64,000 nt of DNA, from assembly GCA_018340375.1 (NCBI GenBank), contig JAFFJZ010000001.1, positions 77,492,001 to 77,556,000 of the forward strand, read 5' to 3'. Under the pieces are notes generated by a model. The model made no database searches, was not told where the DNA came from, and saw only the letters and a list, made by a program, of their open reading frames with translations. Made by a program: the position numbers and the translations under genes. This stretch comes from Gonatopus flavifemur (lineage: Eukaryota > Arthropoda > Insecta > Hymenoptera > Dryinidae). Of this stretch, positions 23,190 through 32,830 are shown piece by piece (the first letter of the stretch is position 1; each line of letters starts with the position of its first letter).

Positions 23190-23550
23190 AGAAAGATCGG
23201 GCCAGCCCCGGCCCGATGGATATCCCCAAGTCTTCAGCCATTGTCAATTCAAAATTCAGTCAATATTTATAAACATTGTGCCACTCATGTGGGCAATATT
23301 GGCACAATTGTTCTCAACGAATGCTCGATTTTTACATTTGTGCCAAGCTTGTACCAAATGTAGTGACCATTTCAAAAATATTAACAAGAAATATTGACAA
23401 TCATGGAACAATATTGGGCCAATTGTTCTGCACGGAGGTTTGGTTTGGTTTGGTTTGGTTTGGTTTGCACGGAGGTTTGTTTCTGACACATGTGTCAACC
23501 TTGGGACAAGCTTGGGTTTTTTTCAGTCTTGGCAATACCTGTATGGGTTG
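23190..23550. repeat. GGCCAA-type repeat fragment, copy D, with (GGTTT)6
   Basis: Words such as GGGCAATATTGGCACAATTG, GTGCCAAGCTTG and TTGGGCCAATTG recur. Six exact GGTTT units lie at 23437-23466, and the sequence GCACGGAGGTTTG occurs on both sides of that tract, beginning near 23430 and 23467. Part of the open frame at 23440-23733 comes from the microsatellite and is not a gene. Confidence 0.5.
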
Positions 23551-23865
23551 ATTTTCAGAATACAATTGAAGAATATCAGTGGAATATTCTTTCATTCCAA
23601 GATTCAAGTCCCGAACCTTCACTGTAAAAAAAACTGGAAATTTACTGTGCACCTGGACTGGAAATTTCCAGTGTTAGTACTGAAATATGGATACTCCAGT
23701 ACATTTACAGTGATTTTGTTGGTACGGTACTGAAAATTTAGTCCTCGTACTGGAACTTTCGAGTTTGAAATTGTGTACTGAAATTTCGCCATGATTCCAC
23801 GAAAATTCTACTGGCTCGTACTACAATTTCACAGTTCTTGGGCACCAGAAAGAAGTATCCCGTCA

Positions 23866-24325
23866 CAGTGTTGCCAGATGGTTCCCCCCCCCCAAACCGG
23901 CCATGAATTTCCCCCAGACTCAAAATTAAACCCCTAAACAGTTGGTTGTACTATGACTAAAAAAAGAAAAGGAGAAATGTGGTGAGGTGTAAACACCAGT
24001 ACGCCCGATACACAAATGGCCCGTAAGGCAGTTAACCCGAATTTCAATATCCCGACATTCACTGACTGGTCAATTCCTAGGGAATCTCTAGTAAGTTAGC
24101 AGGAATTGACTAATCAGCGAATTTCGGGATATTGAAATTCCTGAAAATTCCGATCCATGGATGGAAAATCTACTTCAGGCGATATGGAAACAGAAACCCC
24201 AAATTCCCCCTAAAATTTCAACATACCCCTAAAATCACCCTAAAATTTTTTTCCCCCTAAATATCACCCCAAACGAGCAAATAACCCCTAAATCTGGGGG
24301 GAAAAACCCCTATCTGGCAACACTG
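23866..24325. mobile_element. hAT-type MITE, 8-bp target duplication
   Basis: The ends CAGTGTTGCCAGATGG and, reversed, CAGTGTTGCCAGATAGG match. The 8-bp flanks are TCCCGTCA (23858-23865) and TCCCTTCA (24326-24333), identical at seven positions. An 8-bp duplication with CA(G)TGTTGCC-like ends is typical of hAT elements. A second inverted repeat inside (24049-24148) pairs GAATTTCAATATCCCGA with its complement. C-rich and CCCCTAAA-rich strings lie just inside both ends. It is non-coding and younger than the element it interrupts. Confidence 0.9.
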
Positions 24326-24758
24326 TCCCTTCAATAAGGACTTGGAAAAAAAACTAAATCGTTGGTATACTGGAATGATACAGGTTTTGAACTGCAATTT
24401 TCAGGTTGTGTCATAGAATTTTCCAGTTACTATGCAATTGAATTATACAGATTTTGAACTGCAATTTCCAGGTCGTGTGATGGAATTCTCCATTTTCTAT
24501 GCAAGGAAATTTTCCAGTTATGTTGGAGTTTAATCACTGTTGCACTGAAATTCTCCACTTCTATTGGACTTCGTCATTTCTGGCAGGAAAGATTCCAAGT
24601 CTTTATATTAAAAATTTCCTGATTGAGATTTTAAATAATAATTGTAATTGTAGCAAATAAAACTGATATACGAGGTTTTCCGAAGACTTATTCCTTTGTG
24701 TATTTTAAATATGAAGCATATGTAGTAACCCAAGCTGGCCTTCCACCATGCCGCGCTA

Positions 24759-24822
24759 TAGCTCATCGGTTAGGTCTTGGGTTTCAGTTAGTAGGCAGGT
24801 AGAAAAATTTAGGTTCAAATCC
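24759..24822 (+). other. tRNA-like pol III promoter (A and B boxes)
   Basis: TAGCTCATCGG (24759-24769) fits the tRNA A box TRGCNNANNGG, and GGTTCAAATCC (24812-24822) fits the B box. The 53-bp spacing is within the range for tRNA-derived promoters. The flanking sequence does not fold into a clear acceptor stem, so this is more likely a tRNA-derived SINE head or tRNA pseudogene than a functional tRNA. It lies inside the 23620-25118 element. Confidence 0.45.
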
Positions 24823-26527
24823 CGTGAGGTAGATATGACTTTCTGTCCATCCACATGAATGATCAAGTTTCTCAATCATCTTGAAACACAAGGACCGTGC
24901 AAATCCACTTTGTGTGAGCAATTTTTTTGAATTTTCATGAATATTTTTAGCATCAACTTTCCAATACATGTCCTGAAAAATTCCAATACCGAGGCTCAGA
25001 AAATTTCCAGTTTTGATGCTGAAATTCCATAACATTCGTACTGAATTTTTGCAGTACAAATGTGCTAAGATTTTCCGGTACATGTACTGGAATTTTCCGG
25101 TGAAATTTTTTTACAGTGTTACATTTTGTTTCTTCAGACGCCATTCAACGGCCCAAGAACAACAAAAATCAATGTATGCCGTATAAATCAGAATTAGGAA
25201 TACCAAATCTTCGAGATAGCAAATAAAAATGAGAAACGAGTTATGAGATTATGAAAATTAAATAAAACAATATAAAACATTTCATGAGATTTGCATGTAA
25301 ATTATCCAAATGAATTATATACTTTCTTGTACTTCGTTACTCCCAAGAATTTTTAGAATGGAATTTCATTCTTGAACCATTTTTCCAGTGGATTTTTCAT
25401 TCTTTTAAGATGATGTCCATAGTTTCAGGTCGGAGTTCTACCAGCACTAGAAATGAGTGCAAAGGCCACTCCAATCTCACAAGTTCATTTTGAATTGATT
25501 CTCCATTCTTTCAGATATAGCGAGCAGAAGAGGAAATTTTTCAAAGGTAATTTGTATGGTGGTGACCTACTGGAAGTGAGGATTTGAAATATGTGAATTA
25601 CTATGAGAAGACTGGAGTTCTCATTGTATTCCAATTTGCTTTCGTTACAGGTATTAATTATTTATATGACTTGACACAAAGAGTAGAGAAACAAAGGATG
25701 ATGCAACAAAGTACATCTGTTGTCATAATTTTCATATTACAACAGGTTTATCAGAATCTTCATGGCTTACGAAGCATGAAATTATTCGATAACGATCTAC
25801 CGAATTACACCTTTTTAAACGGAATTCATAAGTACGGGTTATATCCGCAAAGCGGTTTCCTTCCAGTCGTATATAATTCAGTTGAGAAAGGGCATTTGAT
25901 CACAAAAGCAGTTTGAACGTATGCGTAGGGTAGATAACTTCAAAGGTTTCTCACAATTGTCAGTAAATTTGATACACAGAAGTCCTGTTGGTTTTATGAC
26001 CACTTTTTTTTTTATCAAACAATGATTGGGCGAGAATAATGTGACTCAATAGGAACAAAGAATAACGAGTTTTATTAGTCGTAATTTGTATTAGTTCTTC
26101 AACGTTTTCCCCAAAATTCAAGAAACAAAAAAATAATAATAAAAATCCAAATCTTATAATTTTTCGAATCAAACTGTGAGTGGATATAAAACATCAAGAA
26201 CTTATTTTCTTTTGCGGAAACTCTTTAGGTGTGAATAATAATGATCATCGATGATTATTCACGCCCAATATGATTGTTTCGACATTCGTTCATCACTCTC
26301 ACTTGGAAGAATGGCATCACTTAAATTTCAAACCACTATCCTCATTGTCTCTATTGTCTCGTGAATATGAATTTTCCATTTCAATTGCGATTTGCCTATT
26401 GTCATCTCCTCTATCCCTAGTCTCATCTCCGTCTCTCTTTTACGCAGTTGTAGACCTCTAGTATAACCGTATCGTATCAAAATCTAGTCGACTGTGTATG
26501 AATTGACCGATCAAGGGACGGACCAGG

Positions 26528-26545
26528 GGATGGATGGATGGATGG
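26528..26545 (+). repeat. (GGAT)n microsatellite
   Basis: The tract has four complete GGAT units plus a partial one. It is simple-sequence DNA. Confidence 0.85.
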
Positions 26546-26956
26546 ACACACACGAATGGATCTCATCCTCATGCACCGACACGCATTCCGTCAATATTCC
26601 ACGTGGACGATGCTCTTATACAATTGTTAACGAGCTATGAACAAGAGTGCAGAGCGAGTGGCTTTCGTGTCCCAATAACCATGTCGGAGCATATATTCAG
26701 TGAACGTTGTTCCGTTCATACTTGAGCATAGAAAAAGATCAAACTATACGTTGAAGTGCATAATACACGCCGAGGTTCCACGTTTCGCGACAAAGGATGA
26801 CAATCGCCACGCACAAGGACCATCGCTGATTACCGATCGTTCGATCCACGTTATAGAAGTACGTATGATATCTAGGAACAACGGTTGAATACGTGTATAC
26901 GTTGAACTGTACATGACCTATACTTTCCTTCAAATGGAATATCATAGATTCATGGA

Positions 26957-26974
26957 ATATATATATATATATAT
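26957..26974. repeat. (AT)9 microsatellite
   Basis: The tract is nine uninterrupted AT units. Confidence 0.9.
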
Positions 26975-28312
26975 GTAGGCATTTATCGTTTCGTTATTCT
27001 TCACTCGTAGCGTATAAATCTGTTATCATCTCTTTTCTTTCCACCCATCTCCTTCGTCGTGTCTCTTTGCTTTCTTTGTCCTCTTCTCTTGCTCTCTTAT
27101 GCTCCCTCTCTCCTTTCGGTGAGGTGCCTCTTGATTTCGAGTGCTTTGTCGAGCCGGAGCTACTTCGGCGTCCTCGAGTGTTCACCATTAATCTCCTCGA
27201 ATCGTTAATTAACCGTTTGATGCTTCGCCTACCGATCTCCCTACGCACGTTTGTGTTGTTACGTAACAAGGATGCTTTGTCATTCTCCAGAAAAAAAAGT
27301 GGAAAAAAAAACATGTGTTGTGGGGTGGGAATTATTACACGGCCTTCCATAGATATTAATGATGAATTGATATCGTGTGAATAAATGGACATATTTTATC
27401 GACGTGGAAAAAATGACTCGACGAATGCATTGTTGAACGGAAAGTCGGAAGATTCATGAGGGAGCATTACGATGAAATTTCTCTTTGCATTTCGATATTT
27501 GTAATGAAAATCATTTGGGCAGATTCTGCCAACTCCTTTGTGATACTTCAGAACCATTTCTCCTTTCAAATAATTGATGTTGATCAATCATTTGTCGTTC
27601 GTATGATTATTTCTTATTCAATTGATTTTCAGAATTTACATCGTCGAATTCACTAAATACTAGTTGTGAGAATCGTTTTTACGATACAACAATACACACA
27701 GCCGCGTGTCAAATTGGTTGACCTAGCATCAAGGCACACTTGATAGATTACCGACAACGTAGATGGTTATGAAACCGCTTGTAACAGTCGAGCAAGTTTT
27801 GACTCCGAAAGCCCCTTTTGTCTCCGTATTAGAAGGCCTTTGTTATGAGTAAGCGCGACGAGAGGTATTTAGTTTGTTCATCGATTGGGGAAAGCTCCTT
27901 TCGTCGGTCGGTCATCGTGAGATGATGGTGGTCCATGAAATGGATCAGTTCTGAACTGAAACCGTAAACTTGAAACATAACGGAAGACGGAGAGGGAATG
28001 ATGTATGGTGAAACCACACTAACCGTTCTCTCTCCCTCTCTCTCTCTCTTCTCCACCCTCATGTTCAGAAGGAGAGATCTATCTATTTCTTGGATCATCC
28101 TCACCTTACCCCAAGACGGACCGTTGTTCTATGTACGTACCTTGATGTTCCCTATACTCACCCCGACGGTCAGACAATTTGGGTCAGCTTGGGTTAGGTT
28201 GTTGGAATCACGCTTCAATGCTTTAGGGATGATCCTTCTACGATATATACGTATACATAGCTACAGTAGTAATCATTAGCGGATCAACCCCTGACAACGA
28301 GCTTCTGAACTA

Positions 28313-28360
28313 AGATGATGATAATGATGATGATGATAATGATGATGATCGTAATAATGA
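28313..28360 (+). repeat. imperfect (ATG/ATA)n trinucleotide repeat
   Basis: The tract is a chain of GATGATAAT-like triplets with occasional substitutions. The Met/Ile-rich frame across it is an artefact of the repeat. Confidence 0.85.
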
Positions 28361-30365
28361 TAACGATATCAGTAATAACGAAGGGGAAGTTGATGGTCTC
28401 GCATATACATAACATGTGGTGGAAATTTGGTGTTGTACACATACGTTCATTCATTTTGACAAGAAATTCTCCAATAATATCGGGTTACTCAATCGTTTTC
28501 TGACGGTTTTTTTTTCAACGTACGCTTCAATATCATGAGCTTCATCTTGCTGAAATTTCTGTAACGTGAATCACAAGTTTGATAATTGTATTAATTTCGT
28601 TTCTATCAACTGTATCCTTTGTTTATATCGACTTTCCGATGTGCTCAACTCATTTATTATTATTGCGAATTGAATTAATACGAATATGCTTCGAAGGTGG
28701 ATATCGTATTTTCAGTACCGACAATCGTACCAGTCTTCACTCGGGATTTGTTTCTTATGTATGAGGATTTGGAGCACCGAAGGTGTGTTTAGCCCTTTAT
28801 AACTTCATATATTCATGTATGTACATATGATACGTAGGTAAATATACGAGGTATTCGTAGATCACAGTTCCGTTACGTATATATCGCGTGTACATTAAAA
28901 GCAACTGACTGGACGCCTTCATGAAAGATTCAGGGTCTAACGTTGATCCTCGACCCTCCCCCTCCCCCATACTCAAGGTTCCGTGTATGCAAAATATCCC
29001 GGTCGCTTTTCTATACTGTAAAGTGTAAGTCTCTTTGAATCCTGTACACCACTATCATGATAATTGTTCGTACATCAGTATATACCTTCCTAAGTTTAGA
29101 TAGAAACAATCGTGATTTTATCTGATTCCTTGCTCTTCAAATCATTCTTTCCTTCTTCACTCTTGGAAATCCAAAGAGGAAGGAACGGTTTTTAAGACAC
29201 AAAACAAAAATTTCATTGAAGAAATGATTATATATATTTTCAAGACAAATCATCGGGCGTAATATACAAATCAAGTTGAAATGTGGGGTGTGAAAAATCG
29301 AGTGAAACAGTGATGTCCTTTGTGTTGAAAAATTGAATTGTTTGGAATTGTAACCACGAATTTCGACTCGATATCACCGCATGTAAAAAACGTTGAAATA
29401 ATTCATTGGTATCTAAATTTTTGCCGCTATAATCAAAGTATACACGTAACACACCCCACCCCGAGGAACTACTCCACGGTTCCTCGCTGTACAGAATTTA
29501 ATAACAGAAAACTGATTAAATAACATCAAAACTCAAGGCTCTATGTGCATCCAAGTATGGTAATTTATGAAGCAAACTTTTTGCCAGTGTACATAAGCCA
29601 ATTTGTCGAGTCGTTTGGTTTTACAGAGGTTCTACAATTTTTATGTTCCACGAATTATTTCGTTACTAACGAGTTGAATTCGTAACTTTGAACAAGTACG
29701 TATTTCCTATCTCCTGCACCGTCTCTCAAATAATTTTACAGTCCCAAAAGCGGCAATCGTGCAGCAGAGTCTGAAACATGAATTTTCAAGATTTAATTTT
29801 ATTCTTTCTCGTTTTTCAAATACACGGAGTACTCAAAATAATATTTGATGTGTAGGGTTGTAATTAGATTTCTTTCGGGAAGTATCTTTTTGTATGTACA
29901 CATTCAGGAGCATGGTGCACGTATCGAATTGGAGTTCCTATAACATCATATACATCATTAGTTTCTAAGTTGACAACGATGTCGGTTCATTTTCATGTAC
30001 CATTATAATATCTTGAATTATTAAGAACTACTGCCCTTGTTTCCCCTTTGTTTGTATTATGATTGTTGTCATCGCCGTTGTCGTCTTTCTCATCAACGTT
30101 GTAGTCATGTTTTTCCAGTCTCTTCAGACTCTTTTGTCGCATATTTGCCCACCTAACGATGGTGCATGTCCTCGAGACAAACAACCTCAACGACGATATT
30201 TTTCAACTTTTCATACGATTCGTTGCTGTCGGGTAACAGTCAGTTCTTATCCTTTCGAACTAACCGGCTGTCCCGACCCTCGTGGAAATATACGTACATC
30301 AAATTATGCTCAAAATTACGCCTCAACTTTGGCAATGTATGTCTTACCAGGTGAAATAAAAACCT

Positions 30366-31380
30366 GTACACGGGAAAATTTGTTTGAATCAACTAAATTT
30401 CTATTTAAATATGAACCTACTAGAGTTGCAGTTGAATCAAATAAAAAATTTATCTCATCCAAATAAATTTTTAGTCATTTCAAATGAAATTCACTTGAAT
30501 CACGTGAAAATTTACTAGATGCAACGAAATGTCCCCCGATGATGTAAACACAGCCAATAATAATCGGCCCATGTGTGGCTACCATTAGATGGCCAACAAT
30601 GGATTCACATCATTGGCACAAGTGTGGCCCCCCACTGGCTGATAAGAAAGGCCAGCGATGAAAACAGCCGATGTATGGCTATGGTAAACGGCCAACAATT
30701 GATTCCCCGTTATTGGCTGAAATATGGTCTACTACTAAGTGAAATGGATTTCAAAGTTGAATGTATTGTATCCGTAATCACCCGTGAAAAAAGTTTGTTT
30801 TGGCCTCATTTCTATTACGCTGAATAAATAATTCACATCTATCAAATACGTCCTACATGATTCAAATGAATTCTCATTTATGTAGATAATCAATTACTTT
30901 CTCATGTAAATAACACAAAATTTGAAGGAATAAGCAACTGAATTCCACTGATTTATCGAGAGTGCTTTTGACTCGCATAATTTTACATTTGAGATTGTGG
31001 AAATATCGGGCATGCAAATCTATTTAGAAAAAAAATCATCCATTTCTGATCTTGTGAAAGTGTTTTGGGTCACAACCACTCATTCTGGAATGCAGTCATA
31101 TCACCATTGGATATCATTATTATTATGCCCCAGTAATCTGCCATTGATGGCTGACATTCGAACGTTATCCCGAAATTTCTGGCCATAAATCGGGATCATT
31201 TAGCCCCATTATTGAGCCAATCAATAATTTTATACATGGCCCATTATTTATTGCCATTACTGGACCCACGTGATCATCCAGCAATTAACCATTGATGAGC
31301 CATTAATGGACGCCATTAACGGGTGAAGAACACCGTCTGTGGTCCTGTAACGTGCCATTATTGAGCCAATTGATGAACCC
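30366..31380. repeat. region of CAAATGAATTC and GGCCA/GCCATTATTG repeat fragments
   Basis: CACGGGAAAATTTG preceded by TA (30366) looks like a CAC-type terminus. It is followed by words such as TTGATTCAAATGA. A GGCCA-rich block starts at 30534 with CCCCGATGATG, like the left end of the element at 4046, and runs to about 30735 with words such as ATGGCCAACAATGGATTC. The CAAATGAATTC-type sequence resumes at 30860-30920. A second GGCCA/GCCATTATTGAGCC block lies at 31100-31380. One element inserted in another is likely, but right ends were not identified. Confidence 0.45.
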
Positions 31381-32554
31381 TGTATGAGTGGAGTATGTAA
31401 TGTCAATTCTGTCGTACTTTATATTTGATTTGGCTTCGAAGTGCGTGGTTTCTGTTGAACAAGAATGATCATTTTTCACGCTCTTTGACAAAAGTATACT
31501 TTATAATAGTTTTGGGCATCATTTTGCCATACTTTTTGTCACAAATACATGGTTTACGATAAATAAATGAACCGTGTATCTTACATAAAGTTGTTCTTTT
31601 TTGAAAATCAATTGATTTCCCGACCCGAGTGGAGAAACTTTCGAAATTATAGGTAATTTATATACAAATCATATATAATTTTCAATTAAATTTTGAACAA
31701 CTCATTATTCATGAACTTAAATGCAGACAAGTATAGATGAGGTGCAATAATCGTGAAATTTGAGATGGAATTGCGTCAAGTACAGTTCGAACGACGGTTA
31801 AAGATCGTTAACGCTGTTTCATCTTTGCACGTGGATGATCCTGTAACTCATCATTTCGTTTCTCTGTTACTTTCACCTATATCTTTTCCTGTCTTGCATC
31901 AGTCTTCGCAGTGTACAAACAATCTTGGCACAAAATTACCCCGTTTTCTTAATGGAGGGTTCACAACATTCGCCGTTGTCGTCGCCACGAAGAAAATCGA
32001 GGGACGCAGTCACTCGTGCGGAAAATGAAACTCCACGACCAGAAGCTGAGAGAAGAGGGATGGAGAGGCATGAACCAAAGATGAGGAGCGTAGTTTACTT
32101 TTGCTCGTCACTTTGTGTCCTGAGGCTTATTCTTTACGTAGGGAGTTTACACCCCCTCGCACTGGTTGAAAATACAGGGACAAAACGATAGGATTAGTAA
32201 GTTTGTCATTTTTTCTATTGATTGTTTTCAATGTTATTGCCGAATAGATTCATTTTATCGGCGGAACATTGTTTAGATTGATCAGATGAATCACCGCTGG
32301 AATATCGTTGATCGCATGTCAAAAAATTATAGACACAGGGGATGAAAAACTATACTCATTTATTGATTTTCCTTTCACATATCGTGGATGGTTTTTGCAT
32401 CCCTATTTTTATGCACACAATTTATGAATATTTAGACTTAGCTGGTGGAATTTTTCACATGGTTTACTTTACGTAAGATTGTTTCTTTGTGATGTAGATT
32501 CGCTTGTGAAGGAATTTCATTCTTATTACATTATATAATCACGCTAAGAGCATG
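31381..32554. other. gene-free stretch
   Basis: No gene or element was recognised. Overlapping plus-strand open frames (31753-32028, 31925-32191) have no recognisable motif. GC is slightly higher around 31970-32170. Confidence 0.4.
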
Positions 32555-32830
32555 AACTGAGAAAAATGTGTTTCGCTGAACTAGCAAACAAGAGAATTGT
32601 TCACAATTTATTGTTGAAGATAGAATAATTTTTGTTCTTATATGTATTGAGCAATGTCGATGGACATATTTTTACGATGATTATTGTGTTATACAACAAT
32701 TCGAATTGTTATATATCAATCCACAATAAAATCGTGAAAATACTGGTTATCGGTGCTAAATTGACAATTTTATGATTAACAAGACAACTATGTATTGTTA
32801 TAAGAACAATTTTTCACATTTTTCTCAGTG
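32555..32830. mobile_element. 276-bp MITE with (C/A)ACTGAGAAAAATGTG termini, TG duplication
   Basis: AACTGAGAAAAATGTG at the left pairs with CACATTTTTCTCAGTG at the right except for the first base. TG flanks both sides (32553-32554 and 32831-32832). The interior repeats AACAATT, AATTGTT and TTGTTATA words in both orientations, so much of it is self-complementary. It is non-coding and belongs with the other CAC-ended, 2-bp-duplication elements. Confidence 0.8.

Larger units (their letters stand above)
23620..25118. mobile_element. 1.5-kb element with CACTGTAAAAAAA termini, TT duplication
   Basis: CACTGTAAAAAAA at the left and TTTTTTTACAGTG at the right are exact reverse complements, flanked by TT (23618-23619 and 25119-25120). 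Near both ends the words CTGGAAATTTCCAG, GGAATTTTCCAGT and GTACTGAAAT repeat in both orientations. The element is interrupted by a hAT-type MITE (23866-24325) and contains a tRNA-like promoter sequence (24759-24822). No transposase frame was seen. Without the insertion it would be about 1.03 kb. Confidence 0.75.
25119..30365. other. gene-free stretch with microsatellites
   Basis: No gene was recognised in about 5 kb. Open frames of 110 codons (25584-25916) and 132 codons (26994-27392, minus, Arg/Ser/Glu-rich) are low-complexity or motif-free. Simple repeats include GGAT at 26528, AT at 26957, CT near 28025-28050 and ATG/ATA at 28313-28360. A C-rich tract lies at about 28945-28970. No transposon termini were recognised. 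Confidence 0.4.

Noticed and set aside
25413..25916. Successive plus-strand open frames with several TTTCAG-like 3' splice sites
   Set aside because: The peptides look plausible by eye but match nothing recognised, and frames and splice-like sites of this size are common in AT-rich DNA.
26994..27392. 132-codon minus-strand frame rich in Arg, Ser and Glu, like an SR protein
   Set aside because: The composition follows from a CT/GA-rich simple-sequence zone, the opposite strand is also open for 105 codons, and no RS dipeptide array or RRM was seen.
28313..28360. Met/Ile-rich peptide start
   Set aside because: It is the translation of an ATG/ATA trinucleotide repeat.
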